64,000 nucleotides of DNA. Source: Mycobacterium sp. NS-7484. GTDB taxonomy: Bacteria > Actinomycetota > Actinomycetes > Mycobacteriales > Mycobacteriaceae. Location: NCBI RefSeq assembly GCF_001953975.1, contig NZ_MBEJ01000090.1, positions 34,465-98,464 of the forward strand, written 5' to 3'. The notes under the pieces were generated by a model that saw only the letters and a program-made list of their open reading frames with translations, searched no databases and was not told where the DNA came from. Both the position numbers and the translations under genes were made by a program. This document shows positions 44,030 through 52,930 of this stretch, one piece after another. Numbering within the stretch: position 1 is the first letter of the stretch; each line of letters opens with the position of its first letter.

Positions 44030-44643
44030 GAGTTATTGCCTTTCGGGACAATGATGTTGGCGAGCACCATGCGCAGGAAGGGCCGGTAGACGGCCTGATC
44101 GTCGAGCAGACTGTTCAGGGTCACCCCGTCGTTGGCCGCCAGCACGACGCGAGCCAGATCCATCGCCGGGATACTCAGGTGCCCGCCCAAGCGCGCGACC
44201 CCTTTGGAGATGTATTCGGCAAGGGCGCGCACCGTCTCCTCCCGCTGCGCCGCCACGCGGTCTCGGGCCTCTGGATTGCGCAGCAGGAACAGCGTGTATT
44301 CCGAACCGAGGGCGGCCCGGTCGGAGCCCTCGGCGGCGACCAGATCTCGCCAGCGGTCACCGAGTTCGTCGGCGTCGAGATCGTCGAGCCGGTGGAACGT
44401 CGCGATGACATCGGCGAAGCCGTCGAGAAACTGTTGGCGCTGGCGTTCGACCACGGCCAGGAACATCTCGGCCTTGCTGCCGAAATGTGAGTAGATGGCG
44501 CCTCGGGTATAGCCGCCGATCTCGGCGATGTCCTCGAGGGCGGCCCCGTCAAACCCTTTGCGGGCGAACACCTCTTCGGCAGCATCCAGCAGCACGTTGC
44601 GCGTGTGCTCCAAGCGGCGTTGCTTCGTCCAGCGTTCGGCCAT
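44026..44643 (-). CDS. TetR family transcriptional regulator
   Basis: A 205-residue TetR repressor. The N-terminal DNA-binding domain is clear: [40 protein letters not shown], residues about 17-57. The C-terminal ligand domain is of the common two-domain type, not assignable. It is divergent from the Rieske oxygenase gene, with inverted repeats between them, and overlaps the EamA gene; it likely controls both. Confidence 0.93.
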   Translation of the reverse strand: MAERWTKQRRLEHTRNVLLDAAEEVFARKGFDGAALEDIAEIGGYTRGAIYSHFGSKAEMFLAVVERQRQQFLDGFADVIATFHRLDDLDADELGDRWRDLVAAEGSDRAALGSEYTLFLLRNPEARDRVAAQREETVRALAEYISKGVARLGGHLSIPAMDLARVVLAANDGVTLNSLLDDQAVYRPFLRMVLANIIVPKGNNS

Positions 44644-44689
44644 GGACCCATCCTGTCAAACCTCAACCTGCCGGAGAATATTCACTCTT

Positions 44690-44713
44690 GTATCGAATAT
44701 ACGTCTATGTATA
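44690..44713. promoter_or_regulatory. Overlapping inverted repeats between TetR and Rieske genes
   Basis: TATAC at 44698-44702 and GTATA at 44709-44713 flank 6 bases, and GTAT at 44690-44693 pairs with ATAC at 44699-44702. The A/T-rich stretch (GTATCGAATATACGTCTATG) lies about 50 bases before both starts, so it is a likely TetR operator and promoter. Confidence 0.5.
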
Positions 44714-44761
44714 GTAGTGATGCCAGTCACAAGTCATGACCGAACGAGGAGAGGTCCGCCC

Positions 44762-46120
44762 GTGCCGACAGCACGCCCCGGAAGTTGGGTCGAGAACGCC
44801 ACCGCCCTGGATGACATCGCGCCGGATGCCTACCGGATGGAGATTCCGACCAGCCGCTACATCGCACCGGAATTCGTTGCGCAGGAGCGAGATTGCATAT
44901 GGAAGAAAGTCTGGCAGGTGGTCGGACGAGTGGACGAGCTGACCAAGCCCGGTGACTCTAAGCAGTACCAGATCTTCGATCAGTCCTACCTCGTCGTCCG
45001 TGGGAAAGACGAGAAGATCCGCGGATTCGTCAACGCCTGCCGGCATCGAGGCAACGTGCTGTGCCGCGACGCACGTGGAAACGCCAAGCGGGGCTTCCTG
45101 TGTCAGTACCACCTCTGGTCGTATGACCTCGACGGACGGCTCAAGGGCATGTTGCGGGAGGCATTGGCCGGACCGATCGACAAGGACACCCACGGGCTGA
45201 TCGAGGTCTCGGTGGACACCTTCGCCGGATTCATCTTCCTCAACCCGGACCCGTCGGCGCAGCCGCTCGCGGACTTCATCGGCGAGGAGGTCGCCGCCAT
45301 GCTGGCCCCCTACCACCTTGAGGACATGGTGACGGTGATGGACGTGACCGAGGCCATCGACTGCAACTGGAAGGTCGTCCTCGATGCCTTCCAGGAGGGC
45401 TACCACATCGACGGGATCCATCCACAACTGTTACGGGTGATCAACATCGACCCGGCCACCAGCCGCTATCGGTTCTTCGAGCAACACAGTGTGTCGATGG
45501 CACCGTTCGACGTCGTCGGTGCCACACCCGAACAGCAGGTCGACGGGATCATGGATCTGCCCGAGACCTTTCCGTCCACCGTCGCGGTTCTCCCCCGTTT
45601 CCAGGAACTCGTTGCCGAGTACCGGGCCGATGACGGAGCGCTGAACTTCCCCGACGGAGTCACCGCGCGCACGCTGCTGCAAAAGGCGACGCGAGATACG
45701 TTGACCGGCATGGGTCTTGACGTCAGCGGGCTGACCGACGCACAAATGAGTGACAACCACGGCTGGGTCTGGTTCCCCAACTTCTTCATGACTATTCGCG
45801 CCGGCGAGGCCACCATCATCATGTCGCTTCCCCACCCGGACGGTGATCCCAACCGCTGCATCTGGCATGTCGCGAGCTACATGTGGCTTCCGGACGAGAT
45901 GAAAGCCGCCTTCACCGCTGAACCGGTCGTGGTGGACGAGCCGGGCAGCTTCAAGTATTTCGAAGCGCTGCAACAGGACTACGAGCAGATGCCCCGTCAG
46001 CAGATCGGGCTGCGCAACACCGCGTTGGACCATATGGCACTGGTGAAGGAGGAAGTGGTGATCGCCCACTTCCACTCGGTGGTCGACAGGTATCTCGACG
46101 CGGCCGCTGCCACGTCCTGA
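44762..46120 (+). CDS. Rieske [2Fe-2S] aromatic-ring-hydroxylating oxygenase, alpha subunit
   Basis: A 452-residue oxygenase. The Rieske cluster ligands are in ACRHRGNVLC and LCQYHLWSYDLDG (about residues 93-116). The catalytic iron ligands are in DAFQEGYHIDGIHPQL (two His spaced by 4) near residue 210. GTG 44762 follows GGAGAGG; an ATG at 44720 in frame is possible. No ferredoxin or reductase gene is adjacent; the next gene may code for a small subunit. Substrate unknown, probably aromatic or terpenoid. Confidence 0.92.
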   Translation: MPTARPGSWVENATALDDIAPDAYRMEIPTSRYIAPEFVAQERDCIWKKVWQVVGRVDELTKPGDSKQYQIFDQSYLVVRGKDEKIRGFVNACRHRGNVLCRDARGNAKRGFLCQYHLWSYDLDGRLKGMLREALAGPIDKDTHGLIEVSVDTFAGFIFLNPDPSAQPLADFIGEEVAAMLAPYHLEDMVTVMDVTEAIDCNWKVVLDAFQEGYHIDGIHPQLLRVINIDPATSRYRFFEQHSVSMAPFDVVGATPEQQVDGIMDLPETFPSTVAVLPRFQELVAEYRADDGALNFPDGVTARTLLQKATRDTLTGMGLDVSGLTDAQMSDNHGWVWFPNFFMTIRAGEATIIMSLPHPDGDPNRCIWHVASYMWLPDEMKAAFTAEPVVVDEPGSFKYFEALQQDYEQMPRQQIGLRNTALDHMALVKEEVVIAHFHSVVDRYLDAAAATS

Positions 46121-46172
46121 GGCGGGTCGGCCCGGGCCGGTCACGAAACAACCGATAGAAAGGGAATTGCGC

Positions 46173-46637
46173 GTGAAGCATGTCAGCGAAGTCGTCGACG
46201 ACTACGCGGGCCGTTGCCGCACCGTCATCCAATACGCGGTCACCACAAAACAATTGGTGGAGGCCGCCAAGCAGCCCGGCTTCAGTGTGGCGAGCTGGGC
46301 GCCGCTGGCGGAATTGGTGGCGGTCGAGGATTTTGTGCGGGTCGGCAACTTCAAAGAGGTGATGAACTGGGAGCAATACCTGGATTTCATGACCAACTGG
46401 GCGGCGGCCTCGCAGTGGGACGGCTTGTTCAAGCGGGTCAGCGAGGTTGACGGTGTGGTATACCTCGAGCTCGAAGAACGAACCAAGATGGGTGATTTCG
46501 AGTCGGTCGTCAACTCGGTCTCGGTGTACGAGTTCGACGGCGACGACAAGATCCGGCACATCGATGTCTATCTGCAGATGGCGTTGCCCGGCGCCGACAT
46601 GCCGACCGTCTACGAGGGCGTCGAGCTGTCGCAGTGA
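46173..46637 (+). CDS. NTF2-like protein, candidate small partner of the Rieske oxygenase
   Basis: A 154-residue protein of the SnoaL/NTF2-like fold (N-terminal helix, then LAELVAVEDFVRVGNFKEVMNWEQYLDF, and the strands VVYLELEERTKMG and VSVYEFDGDDKIRHIDVYLQ). Beta subunits of ring-hydroxylating oxygenases share this fold and size, and it follows the alpha subunit gene by 52 bases. It could equally be a stand-alone isomerase. AAAGGGA precedes GTG 46173. Confidence 0.75.
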   Translation: MKHVSEVVDDYAGRCRTVIQYAVTTKQLVEAAKQPGFSVASWAPLAELVAVEDFVRVGNFKEVMNWEQYLDFMTNWAAASQWDGLFKRVSEVDGVVYLELEERTKMGDFESVVNSVSVYEFDGDDKIRHIDVYLQMALPGADMPTVYEGVELSQ

Positions 46638-46639
46638 TG

Positions 46640-47710
46640 TCAGGCCTGGTCCACGAACTCGGCCAGGACATCCGTCACGGCCGCGATGGCCGTCCTGGCG
46701 ATCACCTCGTAACCGTGCGTGCTCAGGGTCGGCAGGCAGAGCAGCCCGGCCTGCGGGGACAATCCGCTCGCCTTGGCGTGTGACGCGTCGGATTCGAACG
46801 CACCCAGCACGGCAGCCTGCGGTGCGTAGCCGAGTTTGCGGGTGATGTCGCACAGACGGTCGGCGATCGACTTGTCATAGACACACAGGGCGTCGCTGTA
46901 CGCCACGATCGGCCCACCGGTCACGGTGGTGCGGTACTCGGCTTCGGTCGGGCCCACCTCGACCGCAAGCGTCAGATCACCGGGCAGTGTGCGGCAGGCA
47001 TATGCGGCGCCCACGCCGCCGATCTCTTCATTGGTGGTGAACACCAGGTAGAGGTCACCGGCCGGTCGGCGACCGGTCTCCTTGAGCCGGTGCGCGAGCA
47101 TCAGGAGGGCCAGCACGGCCGCTCGGTCGTCCATGAAGTAACAGCCGACGTAGTCACCCAGTTCGATGAGCGTGCGCTTGGTGCGGTCGATGCAGACCCG
47201 GGTACCAGGGCCGATACCGGCGTCGGCCAGGCGTTCGTTGTCCACCCCGGTGAACACGTACACGTCGGGCCAGTCCAACGCCTTGTCGCCCTGGTCGGGC
47301 TTGGTCTGCCAGACCTGCGGGGTCTCCTGGGTAGTGTGTTCGGAGCCCAATGCCAGTATGCCGGTCAGGGTTTCGTGGTCACCGAGGATCGTCACCGGGC
47401 CCAGGCCGAAGTTGGCCGGGTACATGGTGCCCAACGGGGTGAGCCGCAGCGTGCCACCTGGCTCGATCCGCTTGACCAGCATGGAAAGCTCGTCGAGGTG
47501 GGCGAGAATCCGGGTGGCCGGGGCGTCGGGGTCCGTGCCGCCGATCTTGGCGATCAGATTGCCCGCGGCGTCGGTCCAGAGCTCGTCTGCGTGTGGTTGC
47601 AGTTCCCGACGGCACACCTCACGAACCGCGTCCTCCTGGCCGCAGGGCCCGTACGCCCACAACAATTCCTGCAGTAGCTCAGGGTTGAACCCGTCATCTG
47701 TCGCGGCCAT
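46640..47710 (-). CDS. M42-type metallo-aminopeptidase
   Basis: A 356-residue cytosolic peptidase of the M42/M18-like group. Metal-binding positions can be followed: ILAHLDELSM (His, Asp), YFMDDRAAVLAL (bridging Asp), FTTNEEIGGVGA (catalytic Glu pair), LAVEVGPTEAEY and the late LPTLSTHGYEV (His). In this family the enzyme assembles as a dodecamer and removes N-terminal residues from peptides. It is convergent with the NTF2-like gene by 2 bases. Confidence 0.88.
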   Translation of the reverse strand: MAATDDGFNPELLQELLWAYGPCGQEDAVREVCRRELQPHADELWTDAAGNLIAKIGGTDPDAPATRILAHLDELSMLVKRIEPGGTLRLTPLGTMYPANFGLGPVTILGDHETLTGILALGSEHTTQETPQVWQTKPDQGDKALDWPDVYVFTGVDNERLADAGIGPGTRVCIDRTKRTLIELGDYVGCYFMDDRAAVLALLMLAHRLKETGRRPAGDLYLVFTTNEEIGGVGAAYACRTLPGDLTLAVEVGPTEAEYRTTVTGGPIVAYSDALCVYDKSIADRLCDITRKLGYAPQAAVLGAFESDASHAKASGLSPQAGLLCLPTLSTHGYEVIARTAIAAVTDVLAEFVDQA

Positions 47711-47767
47711 GGGTGCTGGATTACCTCCGGAGCCCGCGGCGAAACCTGGACGTCGGTGTACGCGACG

Positions 47768-48586
47768 TTACTTCGGTGCCGTTCGGTCCGGGAACGGGTC
47801 GTTGGAGAAGTCGATCTGGGCCGTCGGGTTACTGATGGCGGTGACCAGTCCGGTACCGAACGCGCCGGCGCTGTCGTACAGCGTGGACGCACCCACGGCG
47901 ATCCCGTTGGTCGCCCAGTGCGAATCAGCCTGTACGCCGATCCATTCGTCACCGGGCAAGCGGGACAGGGCCACTGTGAGGTCACCGTTGATGTAGCCGA
48001 CGCCGGCGGTGCCCAGATTGGTGACCAGGCTCGTGCCCTCGGCAGCCATCGCCGCCCGCACGAATGGTGAGTTCGGTTGTCCCTCGACCACGGTGATGGT
48101 GCGGTTCATGAACCGCTTACGGGAGTCGTTCTGGTGGTCGGCGATGGCGCGGCTCCAGCCGCCGGCGTCACTACCGATGTAGGTCGCCCGGTCCTCGTCG
48201 AGGGTGGCCGGCGGTTCGAAACATGTTGGCGCGCTCCATTCTTCACCTCGTGGCGGCTCACTCTCGCGGTACTGCACCAAGGTCGCGCGGGCCACGGTCA
48301 CGCCGTCTTGCACCAGCTCACATTCCGAGTTGCGCACGCGTCGGCCATCGCGGATCAGGGCCACTTTCGTCGTGGTCGGCACGCCGCGGGCGGCCTTGAA
48401 CAGGTCGACGGTCAACCGGGCGGGCAGGAAGCCGGGCAGGCCGAACGCCGACTCGAGCGCGCGGGCGGCCAGGCCGACCAGCGCGGGACCGTTGAGGTGA
48501 TCCTCGCCCCAGTGGCTCTGCGCAAAGCGGGTCGGCTGGAATCGGTCCTGCGCGGACTGCACGAAATGGGCGACAACCTCGGTCAT
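47768..48586 (-). CDS. Acyl-CoA thioesterase family protein (double hotdog)
   Basis: A 272-residue thioesterase-like protein. Two hotdog repeats are seen: WGEDHLNGPALVGLAARALE with TVDLFKAARGVP in the first, and YINGDLTVALSRLPGDEWIGVQADSHWATNGIAVG in the second. The pattern matches the actinobacterial TesB-like thioesterase family. The substrate chain length is not evident. Confidence 0.87.
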   Translation of the reverse strand: MTEVVAHFVQSAQDRFQPTRFAQSHWGEDHLNGPALVGLAARALESAFGLPGFLPARLTVDLFKAARGVPTTTKVALIRDGRRVRNSECELVQDGVTVARATLVQYRESEPPRGEEWSAPTCFEPPATLDEDRATYIGSDAGGWSRAIADHQNDSRKRFMNRTITVVEGQPNSPFVRAAMAAEGTSLVTNLGTAGVGYINGDLTVALSRLPGDEWIGVQADSHWATNGIAVGASTLYDSAGAFGTGLVTAISNPTAQIDFSNDPFPDRTAPK

Positions 48587-48698
48587 CGGCGAATCGTCGC
48601 ATATGGGCTAAGTAATTCGGTCGGCGGGCTCACGAACCACTGCGGCGGCCTGGCCTTGGACGAGGTTTGCGCCGACGGGCTCGGGGAACTACTACCCC

Positions 48699-49571
48699 AT
48701 GTTGATCAGACGAATCGCCCGCCCTATGTTGTCTGCCACCTTCATCGCCCGCGGTGTCGACACGTTGCGCGACCCCGCCGATGCCACGGAGTCCGCGCGC
48801 GGCACCATCAGCACGCTCAGCGCCCTCCCCGGTCCGGTGGGCGCCGGCATGCCGACCAATGCCGCGACGGTGGCACGGGTCAATGCCGCAGTCCAAGTGG
48901 CCGGTGGAGTGCTTCTGGCCCTCGGTCGGGCGCCCCGGCTCACCGCCGCGGCCCTTGCCGTCACGATGATTCCGGGAAGCCTTGGCTCGCAGGCCTTCTT
49001 GAAGGAAACCGACCCGCAGCGCGCGGCCAGCAAGCGCCGTGAGTTCCTCACCGATGTGAGCCTGCTGGGCGGGCTGATCATCGCGGCGGCCGACACCGCC
49101 GGTAAGCCGTCGCTGGGTTGGCGCGGCCGTCGCGCCGCACGTCAGGTCTCGGCCAGCGTCGCTGCGGCCGTGCCGGGTTTGGCGGCGGGCAGCAGCCTGC
49201 ACAGCAACGGCATCACCGACAGCGCGATCGCCGAGAAAATCGGACACGGGCTGTCCGTCGGTGCGGAGCGGGGCCGCGAGCTGGCGGACACCGCCCTCGA
49301 ACGGGCGAGCGAGTTGGCCTCCGACTGGGCGCACGCCGCCCGCGAGTACGGACCCGAGGTGGCCGATGCGGCCCGAGATCGTGCCGGCGAGTTGGCCCAC
49401 GTGGCGCGCGAACGTGGCCCGGAAATCGCCGACGCGGCCCGTGAACGTGCCAGCGAATTCGCCCACGTGGCACGTGAACGCGGTCCCGAGATCGCCGACG
49501 CGGCCCGCGAACGCTCCGCTGAACTGGCCGGCCGGGCCAAAAAACAACTCGACCAGCGCCGTGGTCGGTAG
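48699..49571 (+). CDS. DoxX family membrane protein with C-terminal amphipathic repeats
   Basis: A 290-residue protein. Residues 1-170 are a DoxX-like membrane part (RPMLSATFIARGVDTLRDP, GVLLALGRAPRLTAAALAV). Residues 221-286 are three 22-residue repeats of the type ADAAR[DE]RAxELAHVARERGPE, which form a long amphipathic helix alternating acidic and basic faces. The DNA shows the same three 66-base units (49359-49556). DoxX domains in mycobacteria join thiol-redox membrane complexes; the tail could bind membrane or partner proteins. Confidence 0.83.
   Translation: MLIRRIARPMLSATFIARGVDTLRDPADATESARGTISTLSALPGPVGAGMPTNAATVARVNAAVQVAGGVLLALGRAPRLTAAALAVTMIPGSLGSQAFLKETDPQRAASKRREFLTDVSLLGGLIIAAADTAGKPSLGWRGRRAARQVSASVAAAVPGLAAGSSLHSNGITDSAIAEKIGHGLSVGAERGRELADTALERASELASDWAHAAREYGPEVADAARDRAGELAHVARERGPEIADAARERASEFAHVARERGPEIADAARERSAELAGRAKKQLDQRRGR
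49359..49556 (+). repeat. Three 66-bp tandem units inside the DoxX gene
   Basis: Units start at 49359, 49425 and 49491, each coding for 22 residues around ADAARERA and HVARERGPE. The first two are closest; the third diverges near its end (GRAKKQL). Copy number may vary by slippage. Confidence 0.7.
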
Positions 49572-49580
49572 CGTTGATGC

Positions 49581-50090
49581 ATGACCACGGGTGATTACCA
49601 GCCGCAGCAGTTCGGACAACAGGGCTATCCACCGCCGTATGGCGAGCAGTACCCACCTGCCTACGGCACCGCGGCGCCGGGCGGGTTGGCGCGGCGGTTT
49701 TTCGCCCGCGTGATCGACGGCATCGTGGTGGCGATTGTGGCGTTCTTCCTGTCATTCGTCACCGACTCGCTGTCGAGCTATTGGGTGACCGGCCTGTTCA
49801 CCGGCTTGCTGATGTTCGTCTACTTCGTCGGGTTCGAGGTCGCCACGGGCGCGACACCCGGCAAGAAGCTGTTGGGCCTTGCAGTGCGGGGACCGGCGAA
49901 TGCCCCCAAGCCCACGGCACAACAGTCGGCGATCCGCAACGCCTTCACCCTCCTGCCGATCATCCCGATCGTCGGCGGATTCCTTGGTGTCATCGCGATG
50001 ATCGTGATCGCGGTGACGGTCAGCGCCAGCGCGACGAAGCAAGGGAAGCACGATGAACTCGCGGGCGGTACTCAGGTGATCCGAAGCTGA
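49581..50090 (+). CDS. RDD family membrane protein
   Basis: A 169-residue RDD protein. After a Gln/Pro/Tyr-rich cytoplasmic N-terminus (QQFGQQGYPPPYGEQYPPAY) come ARRFFARVIDGIVVAI, with the Arg-Asp that names the family, and three membrane helices. GATPGKKLLGLAVRG is the conserved inter-helix motif. It starts 10 bases after the DoxX stop, probably in one operon. Role unknown. Confidence 0.9.
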   Translation: MTTGDYQPQQFGQQGYPPPYGEQYPPAYGTAAPGGLARRFFARVIDGIVVAIVAFFLSFVTDSLSSYWVTGLFTGLLMFVYFVGFEVATGATPGKKLLGLAVRGPANAPKPTAQQSAIRNAFTLLPIIPIVGGFLGVIAMIVIAVTVSASATKQGKHDELAGGTQVIRS

Positions 50091-50099
50091 AATCCGTTG

Positions 50100-50128
50100 C
50101 GGGAGGCGCTGTCAACCGGCGCCTCCCG
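50100..50128. terminator. Bidirectional hairpin terminator between RDD and GntP genes
   Basis: CGGGAGGCGC at 50100-50109 and its exact reverse complement GCGCCTCCCG at 50119-50128 enclose 9 bases, between two convergent genes. Confidence 0.75.
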
Positions 50129-50135
50129 GGCGGGC

Positions 50136-51569
50136 TCAAATCACCAGACCCAGCAACAGGACGAATATCAGGCCGGACACCGACAGCGCGGTCTCCATCA
50201 GCGACCAGGACTTGATGGTCTGCCCGACGGTCATGCCGAAGTACTCCTTCACCAGCCAGAATCCGGCGTCGTTGACGTGAGAGAAGAACAACGAACCCGC
50301 CCCCACCGCAAGCACCACCAGCGACACCTCACCGGTGCTCAAGCCTTCGACCAGACCCAGCATCAGTGACGACGCGGTGATGGTGGCGACCGTGGCCGAC
50401 CCGGTGGCCAACCGGATGAGAACCGCCAGCACCCAGGCCAACAACACCACCGACAGATTGGCGCCCTTGGCCCATTCGGCGAGCAGGGTGCCGATCCCGG
50501 TATCGACCAGAACCTGTTTGAAACCGCCGCCGGCCGCCACGATCAGGATGATGCCGGCCACCGGTGGGAGCGAGGACTCGACGGATTTCACGATCTGCTC
50601 CCGCGACATCTTGGCGCCCAGACCGAGAGTGAACATTCCCACCACGACGGCGATCAGCAACGCCATCACCGGTCGCCCGACGATGTCGAACGTCTGACGT
50701 ACCAGATGCGACTCGTCGACGAAGATGTCGACGACGGCTTTGCCCATCATCAGTGCGACCGGCAGCAACACGGTGAGCATGGTGACGGCGAAGCTCGGTC
50801 GGGTCTGCGTCGTGGCTGTCGTCGTTGTGGTGGCCTCGTTGCTGCCCGATCCGGTGCCGGTGGCTTCGGCGCTGTCGAAACGATCCGGCACGTCGAGGAC
50901 CACCCAGCGCCCGGCCAACTTGCCGAACAGCGGACCGGCCACCACGATCGTCGGGATCGCCACGAGCACACCCAGCGCCAGCGTGACGCCCAGGTCGGCG
51001 TGGAGCAATGCGACTGCGGCGACGGGCCCGGGATGCGGCGGCACGAAGCCGTGCATGGCGGACAGACCCGCCAGCGCCGGGATGCCGACGGTGATCAACG
51101 ACAGTTGTGAGCGGCGGGCCACCAGGTAGATCACCGGCATCAACAGGACCAGGCCGATCTCGAAGAACATGGGCAGGCCGATGATCGCGCCCACCAATGC
51201 CATTGCCCACGGCAGCATCCGCGGTGAGGCGTGCCCGACGATCGTGTCCACGATCTCGTCGGCGCCACCGGAATCCGCCAGGAGTTTGGCGAACATCGCC
51301 CCGAGCGCGATGAGGATCCCGACGCTCGCGGCGGTGGAGCCGAATCCGCTGGAGAATGAGTCGAGCACATCGCCGATGGCCTCCCCCGCCACCAGACCGA
51401 CCGTCAGCGCGCCGAAGATCAGGGCCAGAAACGGGTGCAGCTTCGCGATCGTGATGAGCACGACGATCAGCGCGATGCCGGCCAGCGCGGCCAGGATCAG
51501 CTGGGCACCGCCGGCCACGGGCTCGATGATTTCGGTGCCGGCCGCAAGAAGGCGGGTCGTCGAGGTCAT
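50136..51569 (-). CDS. GntP family gluconate permease
   Basis: A 477-residue permease of the GntP family with 12-14 membrane segments. It has HGFVPPHPGPVAAV near residue 175 and the C-terminal SHVNDAGFWLVKEYFGMT signature. It starts in a 4-base overlap with the gluconokinase stop, so uptake and phosphorylation are coupled. Substrate gluconate or a related sugar acid. Confidence 0.93.
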   Translation of the reverse strand: MTSTTRLLAAGTEIIEPVAGGAQLILAALAGIALIVVLITIAKLHPFLALIFGALTVGLVAGEAIGDVLDSFSSGFGSTAASVGILIALGAMFAKLLADSGGADEIVDTIVGHASPRMLPWAMALVGAIIGLPMFFEIGLVLLMPVIYLVARRSQLSLITVGIPALAGLSAMHGFVPPHPGPVAAVALLHADLGVTLALGVLVAIPTIVVAGPLFGKLAGRWVVLDVPDRFDSAEATGTGSGSNEATTTTTATTQTRPSFAVTMLTVLLPVALMMGKAVVDIFVDESHLVRQTFDIVGRPVMALLIAVVVGMFTLGLGAKMSREQIVKSVESSLPPVAGIILIVAAGGGFKQVLVDTGIGTLLAEWAKGANLSVVLLAWVLAVLIRLATGSATVATITASSLMLGLVEGLSTGEVSLVVLAVGAGSLFFSHVNDAGFWLVKEYFGMTVGQTIKSWSLMETALSVSGLIFVLLLGLVI

Positions 51570-52081
51570 CGGTTGTCCTGTTCTGTTGTCGCACTGCCGG
51601 ATCGGGTCACATACTCCTCGACGATGGCGTCGATGCTCTGGTCGACGTCGAGGGCGGTGCCGGCCTCGTCGGGACCGAGCGGTTCCAGCGTCGCGAACTG
51701 GGAATCCAGCAGGCTGGCCGGCATGAAATGTCCCGGCCGGCTGGCCTGGCGCCGGCGAATCACCTCCGGCGACCCGCTCAGGTGCAGGAACACGACGTCC
51801 GGGCAGTGCTGTCGTAGTTGGTCGCGGTACTTACGTTTGAGGGCCGAGCAGCTCATCACGCCGCCGTCGGCATGCTCGGCCAGCCAGCCGCCGATCGCTT
51901 CCAACCAGGGATGACGATCCGCGTCGTCGAGGGCGTGACCCGCGGACATCTTGGCGATGTTGGCGGCGGGGTGGAAGTCGTCCGCGTCGGCGAACGGGAC
52001 CCGCATCCGCTGCGCCAGTGCGGCGCCGACCGTCGATTTGCCGGATCCGGATACGCCCATGACCACGACCGGTGAACCCAT
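51566..52081 (-). CDS. gntK: Gluconokinase
   Basis: A 171-residue P-loop kinase. Walker A is VMGVSGSGKSTVGAAL, followed by FADADDFHPAANIAKMSAGHALDDADRHPWL, the gluconokinase signature, and CSALKRKYRDQLR. It makes 6-phosphogluconate from gluconate and ATP. ATG 52081 follows GAGGGTGG; the open frame further upstream is not conserved. Divergent from the FadR-type regulator gene. Confidence 0.95.
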   Translation of the reverse strand: MGSPVVVMGVSGSGKSTVGAALAQRMRVPFADADDFHPAANIAKMSAGHALDDADRHPWLEAIGGWLAEHADGGVMSCSALKRKYRDQLRQHCPDVVFLHLSGSPEVIRRRQASRPGHFMPASLLDSQFATLEPLGPDEAGTALDVDQSIDAIVEEYVTRSGSATTEQDNR

Positions 52082-52205
52082 ACAACCACCCTCGAAACGT
52101 GTGTCTGCCGTCACACAGTGTGGATCAAAAAGCATACGTTTGCAACAGCCAGCCGAATAGATCTGTTTTTTAGCCGCATGCGGGCCGATATGACACGATC
52201 TAACC

Positions 52206-52922
52206 GTGTCCTCGGCCTCAAGCGTCGGCGCTCTGCACGCCAACCTGTTGACCACGCTCGGGACCGCCATCGTCTCCGGCGAACTGGCGGCTGAGCAGGT
52301 GTTGACGCTGGACCGGCTCAGTGCCGAGCACATGGTGTCCCGCAGCGTCGCCCGCGAGGTTGTCCGGGTCCTGGAATCGATGGGCATGGTGGAATCACGC
52401 CGCCGGGTCGGTATCACCGTCCAGCCCTGCGCTCGTTGGAATGTCTTTGATCCCAGGCTGATTCGATGGCGGCTGGACTCCGGCGACCGGGCCGCCCAAC
52501 TGGCGTCGCTGTCTGAACTGCGGCGCGGGTTCGAACCGGTTGCCGCCGCACTCGCCGCCCGCCGGGCGAACGCCGATCACTGTCGAGTGCTGGCCGCCGC
52601 GGTGTCGGACATGGTGATGCACGGCCGATCCGGAGACCTGTACGCCTATCTCGCCGCCGACAAGCTTTTTCACCGCACCCTTCTCGAAGCCAGTGGCAAC
52701 GAGATGTTCCGCGCCCTCAACGACGTCGTGTCCGAAGTCCTCGCCGGGCGCACCCTGCACGGGCTGATGCCTGTCACACCCAACCCGGTCGCCATCGAGT
52801 TACACGACGAGGTGGCCCGGGCCGTCCGGTTGCGCGACGAGGACGCAGCCGAAAAGGCGATGCGGGCCATCATCGACGAGGCGGCCACCGCAGTGCTCGA
52901 CGCCGACGACCGCGGTGCTTAA
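52206..52922 (+). CDS. FadR-subfamily GntR transcriptional regulator
   Basis: A 238-residue regulator. Residues 5-70 are a GntR winged helix (LDRLSAEHMVSRSVAREVVRVLESMGMV) and the rest an all-helical FadR/FCD ligand domain with metal-binding His (DKLFHRTLLEASGNEMF and LHDEVARAVRLRD). It is divergent from gntK-gntP, so it is likely the gluconate repressor. The start is GTG. A short GTGTG/CACAC repeat at 52099-52116 lies in the shared promoter. Confidence 0.92.
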   Translation: MSSASSVGALHANLLTTLGTAIVSGELAAEQVLTLDRLSAEHMVSRSVAREVVRVLESMGMVESRRRVGITVQPCARWNVFDPRLIRWRLDSGDRAAQLASLSELRRGFEPVAAALAARRANADHCRVLAAAVSDMVMHGRSGDLYAYLAADKLFHRTLLEASGNEMFRALNDVVSEVLAGRTLHGLMPVTPNPVAIELHDEVARAVRLRDEDAAEKAMRAIIDEAATAVLDADDRGA

Positions 52923-52930
52923 CTAACGAC

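Noticed and set aside
52099..52116. GTGTG/CACAC repeat as a firm GntR operator
   Set aside because: Arms of 5 bases with an 8-base gap are too weak to list as a site; mentioned only with the regulator.
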